From Allorhizobium ampelinum S4 (lineage in GTDB: Bacteria; Pseudomonadota; Alphaproteobacteria; Rhizobiales; Rhizobiaceae), in the NCBI RefSeq assembly GCF_000016285.1, contig NC_011988.1, forward strand, positions 1 through 64,000: 64,000 nt of DNA, given 5' to 3'. This document shows, in pieces, positions 35,192-44,353 of the stretch. Made by a program: the position numbers and the translations under genes. The notes below the pieces were generated by a model, which did not search any database, was not told where the DNA came from, and saw only the letters and a list, made by a program, of their open reading frames with translations. Numbering within the stretch: the first letter of the stretch is position 1; each line of letters begins with the position of its first letter.

Positions 35192-36215
35192 GTCGTCAAG
35201 TGTCCTTCTAAGAAGCACGTAAAGGTAGATTGCGAGTGGGAATTACTTTAAGTAGCAAAACTTTATTTACAACCTTGACGCTAGATGTAGAGGGTCATGG
35301 GCTAGGAGAAGTCGAGACCTGTTTTCCGAAGGGCAAGCTGAAGCAAGTGCTCCTTGGGATGCGATGCTTTAATTCAACAGCCATGAAAGCTTCGGTCTCT
35401 CTTCGTCACGAACCTTTGTGGCTGTTTTTCCGTCGTGCTTTGCTTTTACAGATTGTGCGCTGGGCTAGGAGATGCCGCTATAAGTGGGGTCGAGCCGATG
35501 GGCTTTGTGAGAGCTTTCGGTCTTGCGCGGTTCGTTTTCAACGGTGCTATGGGGAGAAAAAGGACGCCTTGATGTAGGTGAGCTTTGACATGAAGGTGAT
35601 GTTGTCAGCTGGTTTCCAGCGTGTCGTCGCTGTGGGCGGGGGAGTGTTCATGTCTTGAATATTGGTGGGCATTTTTTGGTGGTCAGCGATAATCTAAATA
35701 GGCATGGGTCGTGCCTCTCTTGATTATTGTCGTCTTAATCGTTTGGGGTCGAACTCAGCGACCTGGTTTTTATCATAGCGGCTTTAACGTACTTTTCACG
35801 ATGACGTTTGTGTTTAATGCGTGAGATGTTTCGATCTTGTTGTCGGTTTATTGGATGCGGCGTAACGGATGGGTTCCCCACTGCCCTGCCCTTCCCCGAG
35901 GTCTTGTTGGGCATGCATTGGAATATTATTGTTGGGTGCCTGTGATTTTGCAGCCTTTAAATTGTCTGGTTCTTGCTCGTTTGCTCGCTGGGTGTCTAAA
36001 TTCATTGAGTTGAACGGTTCCTTTTAAGCAGGCTTTTATGCGGATGCTTGATCCCGTGGCTTAATGGTTCGCGTACTCAAATGTGCAGCTAAGGACTCGC
36101 GTATTCGGCGTGTTTCTATTGACCCGAGCTGAGATTTCGATCGTCTGAAAATCAGAGAAGGTCAGTCGATTTTTGTTTTGTGGAAGGCGCATTTTAAGGA
36201 GGCGTTTCTTGCGCT

Positions 36216-36264
36216 GTTGACAGCTGTCAACGTCAGAAAATGCGTTGCGTTGACAGCTGTCAAC
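36216..36264. promoter_or_regulatory. Tandem parS sites for RepB
   Basis: Two identical 16-bp palindromes GTTGACAGCTGTCAAC (36216-36231 and 36249-36264) match the repABC centromere consensus GTTNNCNGCNGNNAAC at every fixed base. They are spaced 33 bp apart, about three helical turns, so they face the same side of the DNA. RepB from the repABC operon 34 kb to the left is the expected ligand. Confidence 0.85.
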
Positions 36265-36673
36265 AGTGACTTTCTGTCTGCTGTAACGTCAGTAAGCGGG
36301 CTTCGACGCTGTAAAGAAGAGGGTGCTCTTGGAGAGTTCTATTCGAAAAGATGCAACGTCAAAAGCCGCCATTCACTCTAAGCGTTCCGCATCGTTTTGG
36401 GTGTATGGCCTGGGTGCGTGCACAAACTAAAAAATGGTGAGCGCACACAAAATTCACCACTTCTTTACTCCTGCCAGTGCATAACTCAGCCAAGCGCGAA
36501 ATGTAGTGCGTACGCGCGGTTTTCTTCTGAGCAGAAGCAATTGGCTTTTACGCATCCAACAAGATGCCCCTGCCCTCCACGATAAAACATCCCTAGTTTT
36601 TTAAGGTCTGCCTCGACTTTGCCATGCGAATCGTGTCAGCGCACTGCTCCAATAAAAAAACAGGAGTGGGTCC

Positions 36674-37006
36674 ATGGCTCGTTTCGATCATGAAGACCAA
36701 CTGGCCGATATTATGCGGCAATTTTTCGAAGTGCGTGATGCAGCGCGTGCCTTACGGGTTCGTCTGGAAACCCAGCGGCGAGAGATGGGTGTGTCGGTCG
36801 CCGCGTTTTATGATCCTCGCAGCAATCCGGTCTATGCCGCAGATATTCTCCGTCATCTCGATTTGCGCCAAAGTCAGGCGAACCTTCTTGAGGCTGCCGA
36901 AAGGAAAGTCACGGGTCCGTCGTCAACGGAGAATGACGACGAGCAAAACGTGATGATTGGATCGCTTTTTTCACAGGACGATGAAAATCTCGGGACTAAA
37001 GAGTAA
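36674..37006 (+). CDS. Hypothetical protein next to the parS sites
   Basis: A 110-aa protein, charged and probably helical at the N terminus (QLADIMRQFFEVRDAARALR) with an acidic tail (STENDDEQNVMIGSLFSQDD). AGGAGTGGG precedes the ATG. A competing frame at 36624-36953 lacks this. No family recognised. Its place between parS and the RHE_PE00001-type gene suggests a plasmid-maintenance role, which is inference only. Confidence 0.65.
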   Translation: MARFDHEDQLADIMRQFFEVRDAARALRVRLETQRREMGVSVAAFYDPRSNPVYAADILRHLDLRQSQANLLEAAERKVTGPSSTENDDEQNVMIGSLFSQDDENLGTKE

Positions 37007-37715
37007 TCCAGATTCGCCGAAAGAATCCGCTTGGGCCCAGCCATCTCAAGCCATATCATTACAATCCGCTTCCAGTTCCACGTGATTCAAGATGCAACAG
37101 GATGATGCGTGTGAAAACCGCATCATGCTGTAAGCGCATTCGGTCTGCGAAGAAGCCCTTATTCACTCTTATAACTGATAGCTGACCTGTACCCGCGTGA
37201 TCGATTTTCTTCGTCCCTTATCATGGCATCTAAGATCTTGCTGCCGTAGTACCGGCAACAGGAGCCAATCAGGGTAGGGTGCTATAAAATCATTCTGCAG
37301 CTGTGACGGAGGGTTCATTTTAACCCCAAGGGACCAGAATCCCCCAATGCCATTCATAGGCTTCCAGTGCGCGGATAATTGATACCTTAAAAGTGGATCA
37401 TGTTCGCGGCGCGATATAAACAACATGCTGCATCACTCAAGGTTCTACGTTTTTGCTCGTTCCCATGAGGTTAAATCTATTACGGAAAGGTAGGATTTTT
37501 TCTACCTTTGCCGTAACCTACATGAAAAGGCGTAGGCATATGTTTTTCGCCATTGCCTGGTGAAAAGCGAAAATGGGCTTTCCATCCGGTGCCAACCGTG
37601 GCATAATAGTCTTATAAAACGTTAGGACGCTAATTTTCGTAGATTTTGGTAATATCACTGACGAAAGCTAAAGCCCCCTTCCTTTTCATTGTCTCATTCG
37701 TGTAACGTAAATTCA
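37007..37715. other. Intergenic region with no well-supported gene
   Basis: About 700 bp precedes the DUF1612 gene. The only frame of interest is the reverse one listed separately at 37169-37426. I see no clear repeat or RNA. The segment TAGGATTTTTTCTACC near 37491 is a short imperfect dyad. Confidence 0.4.
37169..37426 (-). pseudogene. Possible fragment of an outer-membrane-type protein
   Basis: An 85-codon reverse frame is rich in Trp, Tyr and Phe with alternating polar residues (HWKPMNGIGGFWSLGVKMNP; DFIAPYPDWLLLP) and ends VQVSYQL, like a beta-barrel C terminus. An in-frame TGA lies just upstream and no good ribosome binding site is visible, so if real it is probably a remnant. Weak evidence. 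Confidence 0.25.
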
Positions 37716-38825
37716 ATGCGTTACGTGATCGACTCATTGCCCTGGCAAAAGCTTGTTCTGCCGCTCGCAGCGGCAGGTGAAGCACTTGTGCGTCTGGATG
37801 AGCGCACTGCTCGTTCAGATGTCGGAAGCGGATTGCGTGAACGGCTGCATTATGCCGATGCCATTGCCTCCTTATGGGTGGATGGAGAATTGGTTCATAT
37901 GGAAGATTTGGTCTTTCATGATGCCCGAATGGACACGCGCACGCCCACCCACGAACTGACCATTGCCCATCTAATTTTGCGAAGCCGTCGAGAGCTTGTT
38001 CAGCATGAGCCTTCCTGGGCGTTCAGCGCGTTGGGTTTGCTGCGACTACGCGGTCGTGGCAATTGGCTTTCGCAGGAGATGACGCTGCCTATGCCGCAGG
38101 CCATATCCGAGCCTGAGGAACCTGCTGCCGAAGGCAGCGTCGACGATGCCTTTGAGGCAGAATTGGATCGCTTCGATGCGGTTTTGAAGCGAAGTGAAAC
38201 CGTACTCGACGATGTCGGCAAGATGCGGTTGCGACCGCGTGCGGAAGATCCGCAAGCTGTGGTATATGATCCGGACTGGAATGAAGAGGCGCGGCTTGCA
38301 GAGTGGCAGACCCTGCTAGGCGACGTTCAGGCGCTTCCTCCAGTGCTTGCCGCAGCCTGCCTGCTTGATGCCTGGCAGAGCCAGGAGGTCAGTGAGCATA
38401 GTCCCTGGCTTGGCCGTCTTTTGGCGGCAGCCTATCTGCAAAAAGCCGGAGTGGCGAAATTTCATCTTCCGGCACTATCGATCGGATTGCGGGCTGTACC
38501 GCGTGAACAGCGCCAATCTCCCAACCGCACCCAGCGTCTGATCGCCATTCTTGAGGCATTCGAAAAAGGCGCGCAATTGGGCTTGAAGGAACATGACCGG
38601 CTGATATTGGCCCGGGGCAATCTGGAGCGGCGGACTATTGGCAAGCGCGGTTCGTCAAAGCTACCCGACCTGATTGATCTCGTCTTGTCGCGTCCGCTCG
38701 TATCGGCGGGCCTTGTCGCCAAGTATCTGGAGATTACGCCGCAAGGAGCGCTTGGCCTGATCCGGCAATTGCCGCTGCGAGAATTGACCGGACGAGGGCG
38801 CTACCGTGCCTGGGGTATTCTGTAA
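37716..38825 (+). CDS. RHE_PE00001 family protein (DUF1612 plus helix-turn-helix)
   Basis: A 369-aa protein of a family common on rhizobial plasmids. It has the characteristic start MRYVIDSLPWQKLVLPLAAA, a DUF1612 region (HDARMDTRTPTHELTIAHLI) and a C-terminal DNA-binding part (LVAKYLEITPQGALGLIRQL, then RGRYRAWGIL). Function is not established, and such genes often lie near repABC loci. Here it lies 1.5 kb from the tandem parS sites. The start at 37716 is favoured by family, though the ribosome binding site is weak. Confidence 0.88.
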   Translation: MRYVIDSLPWQKLVLPLAAAGEALVRLDERTARSDVGSGLRERLHYADAIASLWVDGELVHMEDLVFHDARMDTRTPTHELTIAHLILRSRRELVQHEPSWAFSALGLLRLRGRGNWLSQEMTLPMPQAISEPEEPAAEGSVDDAFEAELDRFDAVLKRSETVLDDVGKMRLRPRAEDPQAVVYDPDWNEEARLAEWQTLLGDVQALPPVLAAACLLDAWQSQEVSEHSPWLGRLLAAAYLQKAGVAKFHLPALSIGLRAVPREQRQSPNRTQRLIAILEAFEKGAQLGLKEHDRLILARGNLERRTIGKRGSSKLPDLIDLVLSRPLVSAGLVAKYLEITPQGALGLIRQLPLRELTGRGRYRAWGIL

Positions 38826-38841
38826 TTGTGCAGTGGAAAGC

Positions 38842-38867
38842 ATATGCTGCAATGCAGCATATATAAT
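38842..38867 (+). promoter_or_regulatory. Candidate promoter/operator of the ytfQ-type operon
   Basis: ATATGCTGCA and its complement TGCAGCATAT flank a single A (38842-38862). The palindrome runs into TATAAT (38862-38867), a perfect -10 box about 90 bp before the binding-protein start. A regulator bound here would cover the promoter. No good -35 is visible. Confidence 0.45.
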
Positions 38868-38954
38868 ACTACTAATCAGCTTTACAGCTCTCATATTTCT
38901 GCTTATGAATTTAAGCAGACGTCATGGAGGTGACGTTTTTTTGGGAGGACATCC

Positions 38955-39917
38955 ATGAATAAGCTTTGCAAACTCGCGCTCAGCGTGAGCATGACCGCGC
39001 TTGCCTGCTCGTCAGCTGTCGCGGCCAATCTGACGGTTGGTTTCTCGCAGATCGGTTCGGAATCCGGTTGGCGCGCGGCGGAAACATCGGTTACCAAGAT
39101 GGAAGCCGAAAAGCGCAAGATCACCTTGAAATTTGCCGATGCGCAGCAGAAGCAGGAAAACCAGATCAAGGCTATCCGTGGCTTTATTGCCCAGGGCGTC
39201 GATGCCATTCTCATCGCACCGGTTGTTGCGACGGGTTGGGAAGACGTGCTGAGCGAAGCCAAGGAAGCCAAGATCCCGGTGATCCTGCTGGACCGCGGTA
39301 TTGATGCACCGAAGGATCTCTATCTGACATCCGTCGCCTCCGATCAGGTCAAGGAGGGCAAGGTTGCCGGCGATTGGCTGGTGAAGTCAGTCGGCGACAA
39401 GCCCTGCAAGGTCGTCGAACTTCAAGGCACCGTTGGCTCCACACCGGCCATCAACCGCAAGAAGGGCTTTGAAGAGGCGATCAAGGGGCATTCCAATATC
39501 TCAATCATCCGCAGCCAGACTGGCGATTTCACCCGCGCCAAGGGCAAGGAAGTGATGGAAGGTTTCCTGAAGGCGGAAAATGGCGGCAAGGACATTTGCG
39601 CCATGTATGCGCATAATGACGACATGGCAGTCGGTGGTATCCAGGCGATCAAGGATGCCGGTCTGAAGCCGGGCAAGGATATCAAAGTCGTCTCCATTGA
39701 TGGCGTTCCGGATATCTTCCAGGCCATGGTGGCCGGTGAGGCCAATGCTTCCGTCGAACTGACCCCGAACATGGCCGGTCCGGCATTTGATGTTCTTGCT
39801 GCGTATCTGAAGGACGGCAAGCAGCCGGAAAAATTCATCATCACCGAGTCCAAGCTCTACACTCCCTCGGATGATCCGAAGGGCGAATATGAACGCCGCA
39901 AGGGCTTGGGCTACTGA
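38955..39917 (+). CDS. ytfQ: Galactofuranose-type ABC transporter, substrate-binding protein (YtfQ-like)
   Basis: A 320-aa periplasmic protein with signal peptide MNKLCKLALSVSMTALACSS (cut near AVAAN). Its sequence follows YtfQ closely in layout: LTVGFSQIGSESGWRAAETS, VDAILIAPVVATGWEDVL, MYAHNDDMAVGGIQAIKDAG and the end PKGEYERRKGLGY. E. coli YtfQ binds galactofuranose, and rhizobial relatives may take other furanose or pentose sugars. GGGAGGACATCC precedes the ATG. Confidence 0.9.
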   Translation: MNKLCKLALSVSMTALACSSAVAANLTVGFSQIGSESGWRAAETSVTKMEAEKRKITLKFADAQQKQENQIKAIRGFIAQGVDAILIAPVVATGWEDVLSEAKEAKIPVILLDRGIDAPKDLYLTSVASDQVKEGKVAGDWLVKSVGDKPCKVVELQGTVGSTPAINRKKGFEEAIKGHSNISIIRSQTGDFTRAKGKEVMEGFLKAENGGKDICAMYAHNDDMAVGGIQAIKDAGLKPGKDIKVVSIDGVPDIFQAMVAGEANASVELTPNMAGPAFDVLAAYLKDGKQPEKFIITESKLYTPSDDPKGEYERRKGLGY

Positions 39918-40000
39918 TATCCAAACCAGACCGCGTCCGGTTGCAGATATGCGCCGGGCGCGGATTGCCCTTTTATCGACAGGCATAGCCGGGTGAAACG

Positions 40001-41539
40001 ATGACGATCAGCCAACAGGCGGTGCTGGCCGCGACGGCCATTACCAAGACATTCGGCGCCCATGTCGCCTTGCACACTATCGATATTGCCTTCCGCCCGG
40101 GTGAAGTCCATGCATTGCTGGGCGAAAATGGCGCGGGCAAATCGACACTGATCAAGATCCTGACCGGAGCTTATACGCCTGATGCCGGGACCGTTCTTGT
40201 CGATGGCGCGCCCATGAGTTTTTCCACCCCACAGCAAGCCCAGGCAGCCGGCATCGGTACCGTCTATCAGGAGGTCAATCTCCTGACGAATATGACGGTG
40301 GCCGATAATCTATTCATTGGTCGCCAGCCGCGTCGTTTCGGCCTGGTCGATCATCGCACCATGGAGCGTGAAGCGCGCCGCATTCTTTCCGGCTACGGAT
40401 TGGATATCGACGTTCGCGCCGAATTGGCGACCTTTTCCGTCGCGGTACAGCAGATCATTGCCATCGCCCGGGCCGTCGAACTTTCCGGCAAGGTGCTGAT
40501 CCTGGATGAGCCGACGGCTAGTCTCGACCGTTCCGAAGTGTTGAAGCTCTTCGAAATTGTCCGAGGTCTGAAGGCGAGGGGGCTTGCCATCGTCTTCATC
40601 ACCCATTTCCTGGATCAGGTATTCGAGCTATGCGACCACGCCACCGTATTGCGAAACGGAAAGCTGGTCGGCAGCCAACCGATCGACACCCTCAACCGGA
40701 CGACCCTGGTCAGGATGATGCTGGGCAAGGACTTGTCCCTGCATCACGATGCCGTCGCCGGGATTGAGGCGGAGGTTGGCGAAAGCCTCATGCAATTTAC
40801 CGGCTACGGGCTTGACGGCAAGGTGCAGCCCTTCACGCTTACCATTCACAAGGGTGAGGTAATCGGCGTGGCCGGATTGCTCGGGTCCGGGCGCACGGAA
40901 ATGGCCCGGCTGATGTTTGGCATCGACTCCGCCGACAAGGGCGAACTTACCTTGAATGGAGCGTCGTTCAAGATCCGCTCGCCGCGTCAGGCTATCGATC
41001 TGGGGTTTGGCTTCTGCCCGGAGGATCGCAAGGCTGACGGTATTTTCGGGGATCTCTCGGTTCGGGAAAACATTATCATCGCCATGCAGGCCAAGCTCGG
41101 CTGGTTGCGCACGCTGAGCTATGACGAGCAGATGGAAATCGCCGGGCAATTCATCGAGGCGCTGGACATTCGCACCGCGTCTGCCGAATTGCCGATCAAG
41201 CTTCTGTCTGGCGGCAACCAACAAAAGGCTATTCTGGCGCGCTGGCTGGCAACCGATCCTCGCTTCCTGATCCTTGATGAGCCGACCCGCGGTATCGATG
41301 TCGGAGCCCATGCGGAAATTGTCCGAATGATCAGCCGCCTGCGCGAGGATGGCCTGGCGCTGATCGTCATTTCGTCAGAACTGGACGAAGTCGTGAGCTA
41401 TTCATCACGGATCGTCGTCATGCGGGACCGGGCCATGGTGGCCGAACTGCACGGCGCTGATATTGCCCCTGACGTTATCGTTCAGACAATTGCCGCCCAA
41501 TCCAACACGCCTGCCCAGTCCGAAGGCGCATTCTCATGA
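40001..41539 (+). CDS. ytfR: Galactofuranose-type ABC transporter ATP-binding protein (YtfR-like)
   Basis: A 512-aa double ATPase. The first domain has GENGAGKST, VLILDEPTASLDRSE and LAIVFITHFLDQVFELCD. The second has LLGSGRTEMARLMFGID, the LLSGGNQQKAILARWL signature and LILDEPTRGIDVGAHAEIVR. It is second in the operon, and its stop overlaps the first permease start. Confidence 0.93.
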   Translation: MTISQQAVLAATAITKTFGAHVALHTIDIAFRPGEVHALLGENGAGKSTLIKILTGAYTPDAGTVLVDGAPMSFSTPQQAQAAGIGTVYQEVNLLTNMTVADNLFIGRQPRRFGLVDHRTMEREARRILSGYGLDIDVRAELATFSVAVQQIIAIARAVELSGKVLILDEPTASLDRSEVLKLFEIVRGLKARGLAIVFITHFLDQVFELCDHATVLRNGKLVGSQPIDTLNRTTLVRMMLGKDLSLHHDAVAGIEAEVGESLMQFTGYGLDGKVQPFTLTIHKGEVIGVAGLLGSGRTEMARLMFGIDSADKGELTLNGASFKIRSPRQAIDLGFGFCPEDRKADGIFGDLSVRENIIIAMQAKLGWLRTLSYDEQMEIAGQFIEALDIRTASAELPIKLLSGGNQQKAILARWLATDPRFLILDEPTRGIDVGAHAEIVRMISRLREDGLALIVISSELDEVVSYSSRIVVMRDRAMVAELHGADIAPDVIVQTIAAQSNTPAQSEGAFS

Positions 41540-42576
41540 AAATTCGCTCCATGTCGTCTTTCTTGAAGCCGCAATTTGCAGCGCTCATCGCCGTCCTGCT
41601 GTTGAACTGGATGGTGTTTCCCGGTTTCTTCGATATCGCCTGGCGCGATGGCCGGTTGTTCGGCAGCCTGATCGATGTGCTCAATCGTGGCGCACCGGTT
41701 GCCATTCTCGCCATCGGCATGACAGCCATCATTGCAACACGCGGTGTCGATCTTTCCGTCGGCGCGGTCATGGCGGTGGCGGGCGCCGTTGCCGCCACCT
41801 GCGCCGTCGCAGGCCAGCCCTTGGTGGTGACCTTGGCAGCAGCGCTTGCCGTGGCGCTCGCCTGCGGCATCTGGAACGGCCTGCTGGTTGCCTATCTCGG
41901 TATTCAGCCTTTTGTGGCGACGCTGGTGCTGATGGTGGCGGGCAGGGGGCTGGCGCAATTGGTCACATCCGGGTCGATTGTCACCTTCAGCGATCCGGCT
42001 CTTGTTTTCGTGGGAACAGGATCACTGCTTGGTTTCCCGATGCCGGTGGTGATTGCCCTGGTGCTGATGCTGTCCGCCCATACCTTCATGCGCCGCACCG
42101 CCATTGGACTGTTCATCGAGGCGATTGGCACCAATCTTTCGGCAGCGAATTACACAGGTCTTCGTAGCCGCGCGCTGATTCTTGCGGTTTATGCGTTTGG
42201 CGGTCTCTGCGCGGGTATCGCCGGCACCATCGCCGCTGCCGATATTCGCGGCGCCGATGCCAATAATGCCGGGCTGTGGCTGGAACTGGATGCCATTCTT
42301 GCGGTCGTTATCGGGGGCACGTCGCTTTTGGGCGGCCGATTTTCCATTCCGATGTCGGTTTTGGGCGCAGTGATCATCCAGGCGATGAATACCGGTATTC
42401 TGGTGTCCGGCCTGCCGCCGGAATTCAATCTCATCGTCAAGGCCAGCGTGATCATCATCATTCTGGTTCTGCAATCGGACCGCGTCAGCGAGCTGGTCAG
42501 TTTTTGGAAACACCGGCCAGCCGTCTTGCCCAAAAACACTCAGGTTAAAATCCAGGCTCCGGAGAAAACAGGATGA
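41536..42576 (+). CDS. ytfT: Galactofuranose-type ABC transporter permease (YtfT-like)
   Basis: A 346-aa RbsC-type permease with helices carrying GMTAIIATRGVDLSVGAVMA, YLGIQPFVATLVLMVAGRGL and GLRSRALILAVYAFGGLCAG. Start and stop overlap its neighbours by 4 bp. Two permease genes in one operon, as in ytfQRT-yjfF, point to a heterodimer. Confidence 0.92.
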   Translation: MKIRSMSSFLKPQFAALIAVLLLNWMVFPGFFDIAWRDGRLFGSLIDVLNRGAPVAILAIGMTAIIATRGVDLSVGAVMAVAGAVAATCAVAGQPLVVTLAAALAVALACGIWNGLLVAYLGIQPFVATLVLMVAGRGLAQLVTSGSIVTFSDPALVFVGTGSLLGFPMPVVIALVLMLSAHTFMRRTAIGLFIEAIGTNLSAANYTGLRSRALILAVYAFGGLCAGIAGTIAAADIRGADANNAGLWLELDAILAVVIGGTSLLGGRFSIPMSVLGAVIIQAMNTGILVSGLPPEFNLIVKASVIIIILVLQSDRVSELVSFWKHRPAVLPKNTQVKIQAPEKTG

Positions 42577-43553
42577 ACCCGCGCTATCGGCCCCTTGCTG
42601 CCACGACCCTGATTTTCATCGTTGCCTATACCCTCTGTGTCATCAGCTATCCCGGCATGTTTTCAACCCGTGTCCTGGGTAATTTTCTGACGGATAATGC
42701 ATTTCTGGGCATTGCTGCTGTTGGGGCGACCTTTGTCATCCTGTCGGGCGGCATCGATCTGTCCGTCGGTGCCGTCATTGGCTTGACAGGCGTTATCACC
42801 GCTCTGCTGATCAGCCATGTGGGGCTCGATCCGATTGTGGTCTTTCCGCTGGTGCTGGTACTTTCGGCCTGTTTCGGCGCGGTGATGGGGGCGGTTATCC
42901 ATTTCCTGAAGGTGCCGCCCTTTATCGTCACCCTGGCGGGGATGTTTCTGGCACGGGGCATCGCCTCGGTTTTGACCCAGGACAGCATCCCTATCGATCA
43001 TCCGATCTACCGTGCGATTTCGCAGGCCTATTTTCGCCTGCCGGGCGGAGGCCGGTTGAGCGCCATCGGTTTGTTGATGCTGGCGGCGTTTCTGGTCTGC
43101 GGCTTAATCGCCCACCGCACCCGGTTCGGCTCTTACGTCTATGCTATCGGCGGCAATCCGGTTTCGGCAGCGCTGATGGGGGTGCCCACCGGGCCGGTGA
43201 CGATTGGCATCTATGCGCTTTCCGCCTTCCTGTCCGGTCTGGCCGGCATCGTCTATTCGCTTTATACCTCGGCAGGTTATCCTCTCGCTGCGGTTGGCAT
43301 AGAGCTTGACGCCATCGCGGCGGTAGTGATAGGCGGCACATTGCTGACTGGAGGATATGGTTTCATCTTCGGCACCTTGATTGGCGTCATGCTGCAAGGG
43401 CTGGTGCAAACCTATATTGTTTTTGAAGGCACGCTTTCCAGTTGGTGGACGAAGATTGCCATCGGTGCTTTGCTGTTTATGTTCATTCTCTTGCAGAAGC
43501 TGGTATTTCATGCCGGAAGTGGACGGACGAGGACGAAAAAGGCGTCTGCATGA
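42573..43553 (+). CDS. yjfF: Galactofuranose-type ABC transporter permease (YjfF-like)
   Basis: A 326-aa second permease with GATFVILSGGIDLSVGAVIG, FLKVPPFIVTLAGMFLARGI and YAIGGNPVSAALMGVPTGPV. It overlaps the previous gene by 4 bp and the regulator gene by 4 bp (ATGA), so all five genes are read as one unit. Confidence 0.92.
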   Translation: MNPRYRPLAATTLIFIVAYTLCVISYPGMFSTRVLGNFLTDNAFLGIAAVGATFVILSGGIDLSVGAVIGLTGVITALLISHVGLDPIVVFPLVLVLSACFGAVMGAVIHFLKVPPFIVTLAGMFLARGIASVLTQDSIPIDHPIYRAISQAYFRLPGGGRLSAIGLLMLAAFLVCGLIAHRTRFGSYVYAIGGNPVSAALMGVPTGPVTIGIYALSAFLSGLAGIVYSLYTSAGYPLAAVGIELDAIAAVVIGGTLLTGGYGFIFGTLIGVMLQGLVQTYIVFEGTLSSWWTKIAIGALLFMFILLQKLVFHAGSGRTRTKKASA

Positions 43554-44278
43554 TTGAACCAGGCAGCCTGCTTCGCTCCCTTTCCGGGCGGATCACGGCG
43601 CGCAATTTCCACTCTCACGTCATCAACGAAATCGGAGCGGGCGTCATTTCCGGGCGCTTTGCCGTTGGCTCCATCCTGCCCAATGATGCTGCTCTGATGG
43701 ATGAATTCAGCGTCTCGCGCACTGTGCTACGAGAGGCTTTGAAAACGTTGGAGGCCAAGGGCCTGGTGGAAGCCCGACCCAAGGTTGGCACCAAGGTTGC
43801 CAAGAAAAGTCGCTGGAACCTCTATGATCGCCAGGTCTTGGCCTGGTGTCTCGAAACCCAGCCGGATGACGAGTTTTTGCGCGGGCTTGGCGAGGTACGG
43901 CGTTCTCTGGAGCCGCTGGCGGCTGGTGATGCTGCCCGCGATCATACCGGTGACCAGATCCGTCTGATGCATTACTGGCTGAGGCAGATGGAGCTTGCCC
44001 TGGATGAGCCGCAAAGCTTCAGCCTGGCCGATTTCGAGCTGCACAGGATCATCGCTGAGGCATCCAGCAATCCGTTCCTGCGGGCATTGCAGGGCGTGAT
44101 CGAACTGTCCCATGCGCTCGCTTATTTGCCCGCCGTGCGCGACGGCAAGGTTTGCGAGCTCACAGCCGTGTTGCAAAGCCACCGCGTGCTCGTCACCGCC
44201 ATTGAGCGCGGTCTTGCCGAAGAGGCAGCGGCAGCGATGATTGGCACCATCGAGCAGGACCACGCACGAATGTCGTAA
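43550..44278 (+). CDS. FadR-type GntR-family transcriptional regulator
   Basis: A 242-aa regulator with an N-terminal winged helix (about 20-85: AGVISGRFAVGSILPNDAAL then SVSRTVLREALKTLEAKGLV) and an all-helical FCD ligand domain. The FCD metal-ligand pattern includes DFELHRIIAEASSNPFL and LQSHRVLVTAIERG. The start at 43550 overlaps the permease stop; the upstream 36 codons are not needed. Likely local regulator of the ytfQRT-yjfF operon. Confidence 0.9.
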   Translation: MIEPGSLLRSLSGRITARNFHSHVINEIGAGVISGRFAVGSILPNDAALMDEFSVSRTVLREALKTLEAKGLVEARPKVGTKVAKKSRWNLYDRQVLAWCLETQPDDEFLRGLGEVRRSLEPLAAGDAARDHTGDQIRLMHYWLRQMELALDEPQSFSLADFELHRIIAEASSNPFLRALQGVIELSHALAYLPAVRDGKVCELTAVLQSHRVLVTAIERGLAEEAAAAMIGTIEQDHARMS

Positions 44279-44301
44279 TCTATTTGCTCCAAGGCGGGTG
44301 T

Positions 44302-44333
44302 GATGGCATGCATTTTTGACAATGCATGCCATC
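44302..44333. terminator. Bidirectional hairpin between convergent operons
   Basis: GATGGCATGCATT (44302-44314) pairs perfectly with AATGCATGCCATC (44321-44333), a 13-bp stem with a 6-base loop. It lies between the GntR stop and the aldehyde dehydrogenase stop. Confidence 0.75.
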
Positions 44334-44353
44334 TTGTCATTCAACCCAACAGA

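Larger units (their letters stand above)
35142..36673. other. 1.5-kb gene-poor region carrying the operator and parS sites
   Basis: This is the longest stretch without a credible gene. It holds the second LacI-type palindrome (35176-35191) and the two parS-type palindromes (36216-36264). The DNA between is AT-richer than the genes, and forward frames such as 35230-35577 and 36178-36381 lack a ribosome binding site and family features. I see no tRNA or transposase remnant. Confidence 0.6.

Noticed and set aside
35230..35577. A 115-codon forward frame in the gene-poor region
   Set aside because: It has no ribosome binding site, no family and an unlikely Cys/Arg/Trp-rich composition.
36055..36130. 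A tRNA-like stretch (GTGGCTTAATGGTTCG and following bases)
   Set aside because: It resembles a D-arm by eye, but no matching anticodon stem, T-arm or acceptor stem can be formed.
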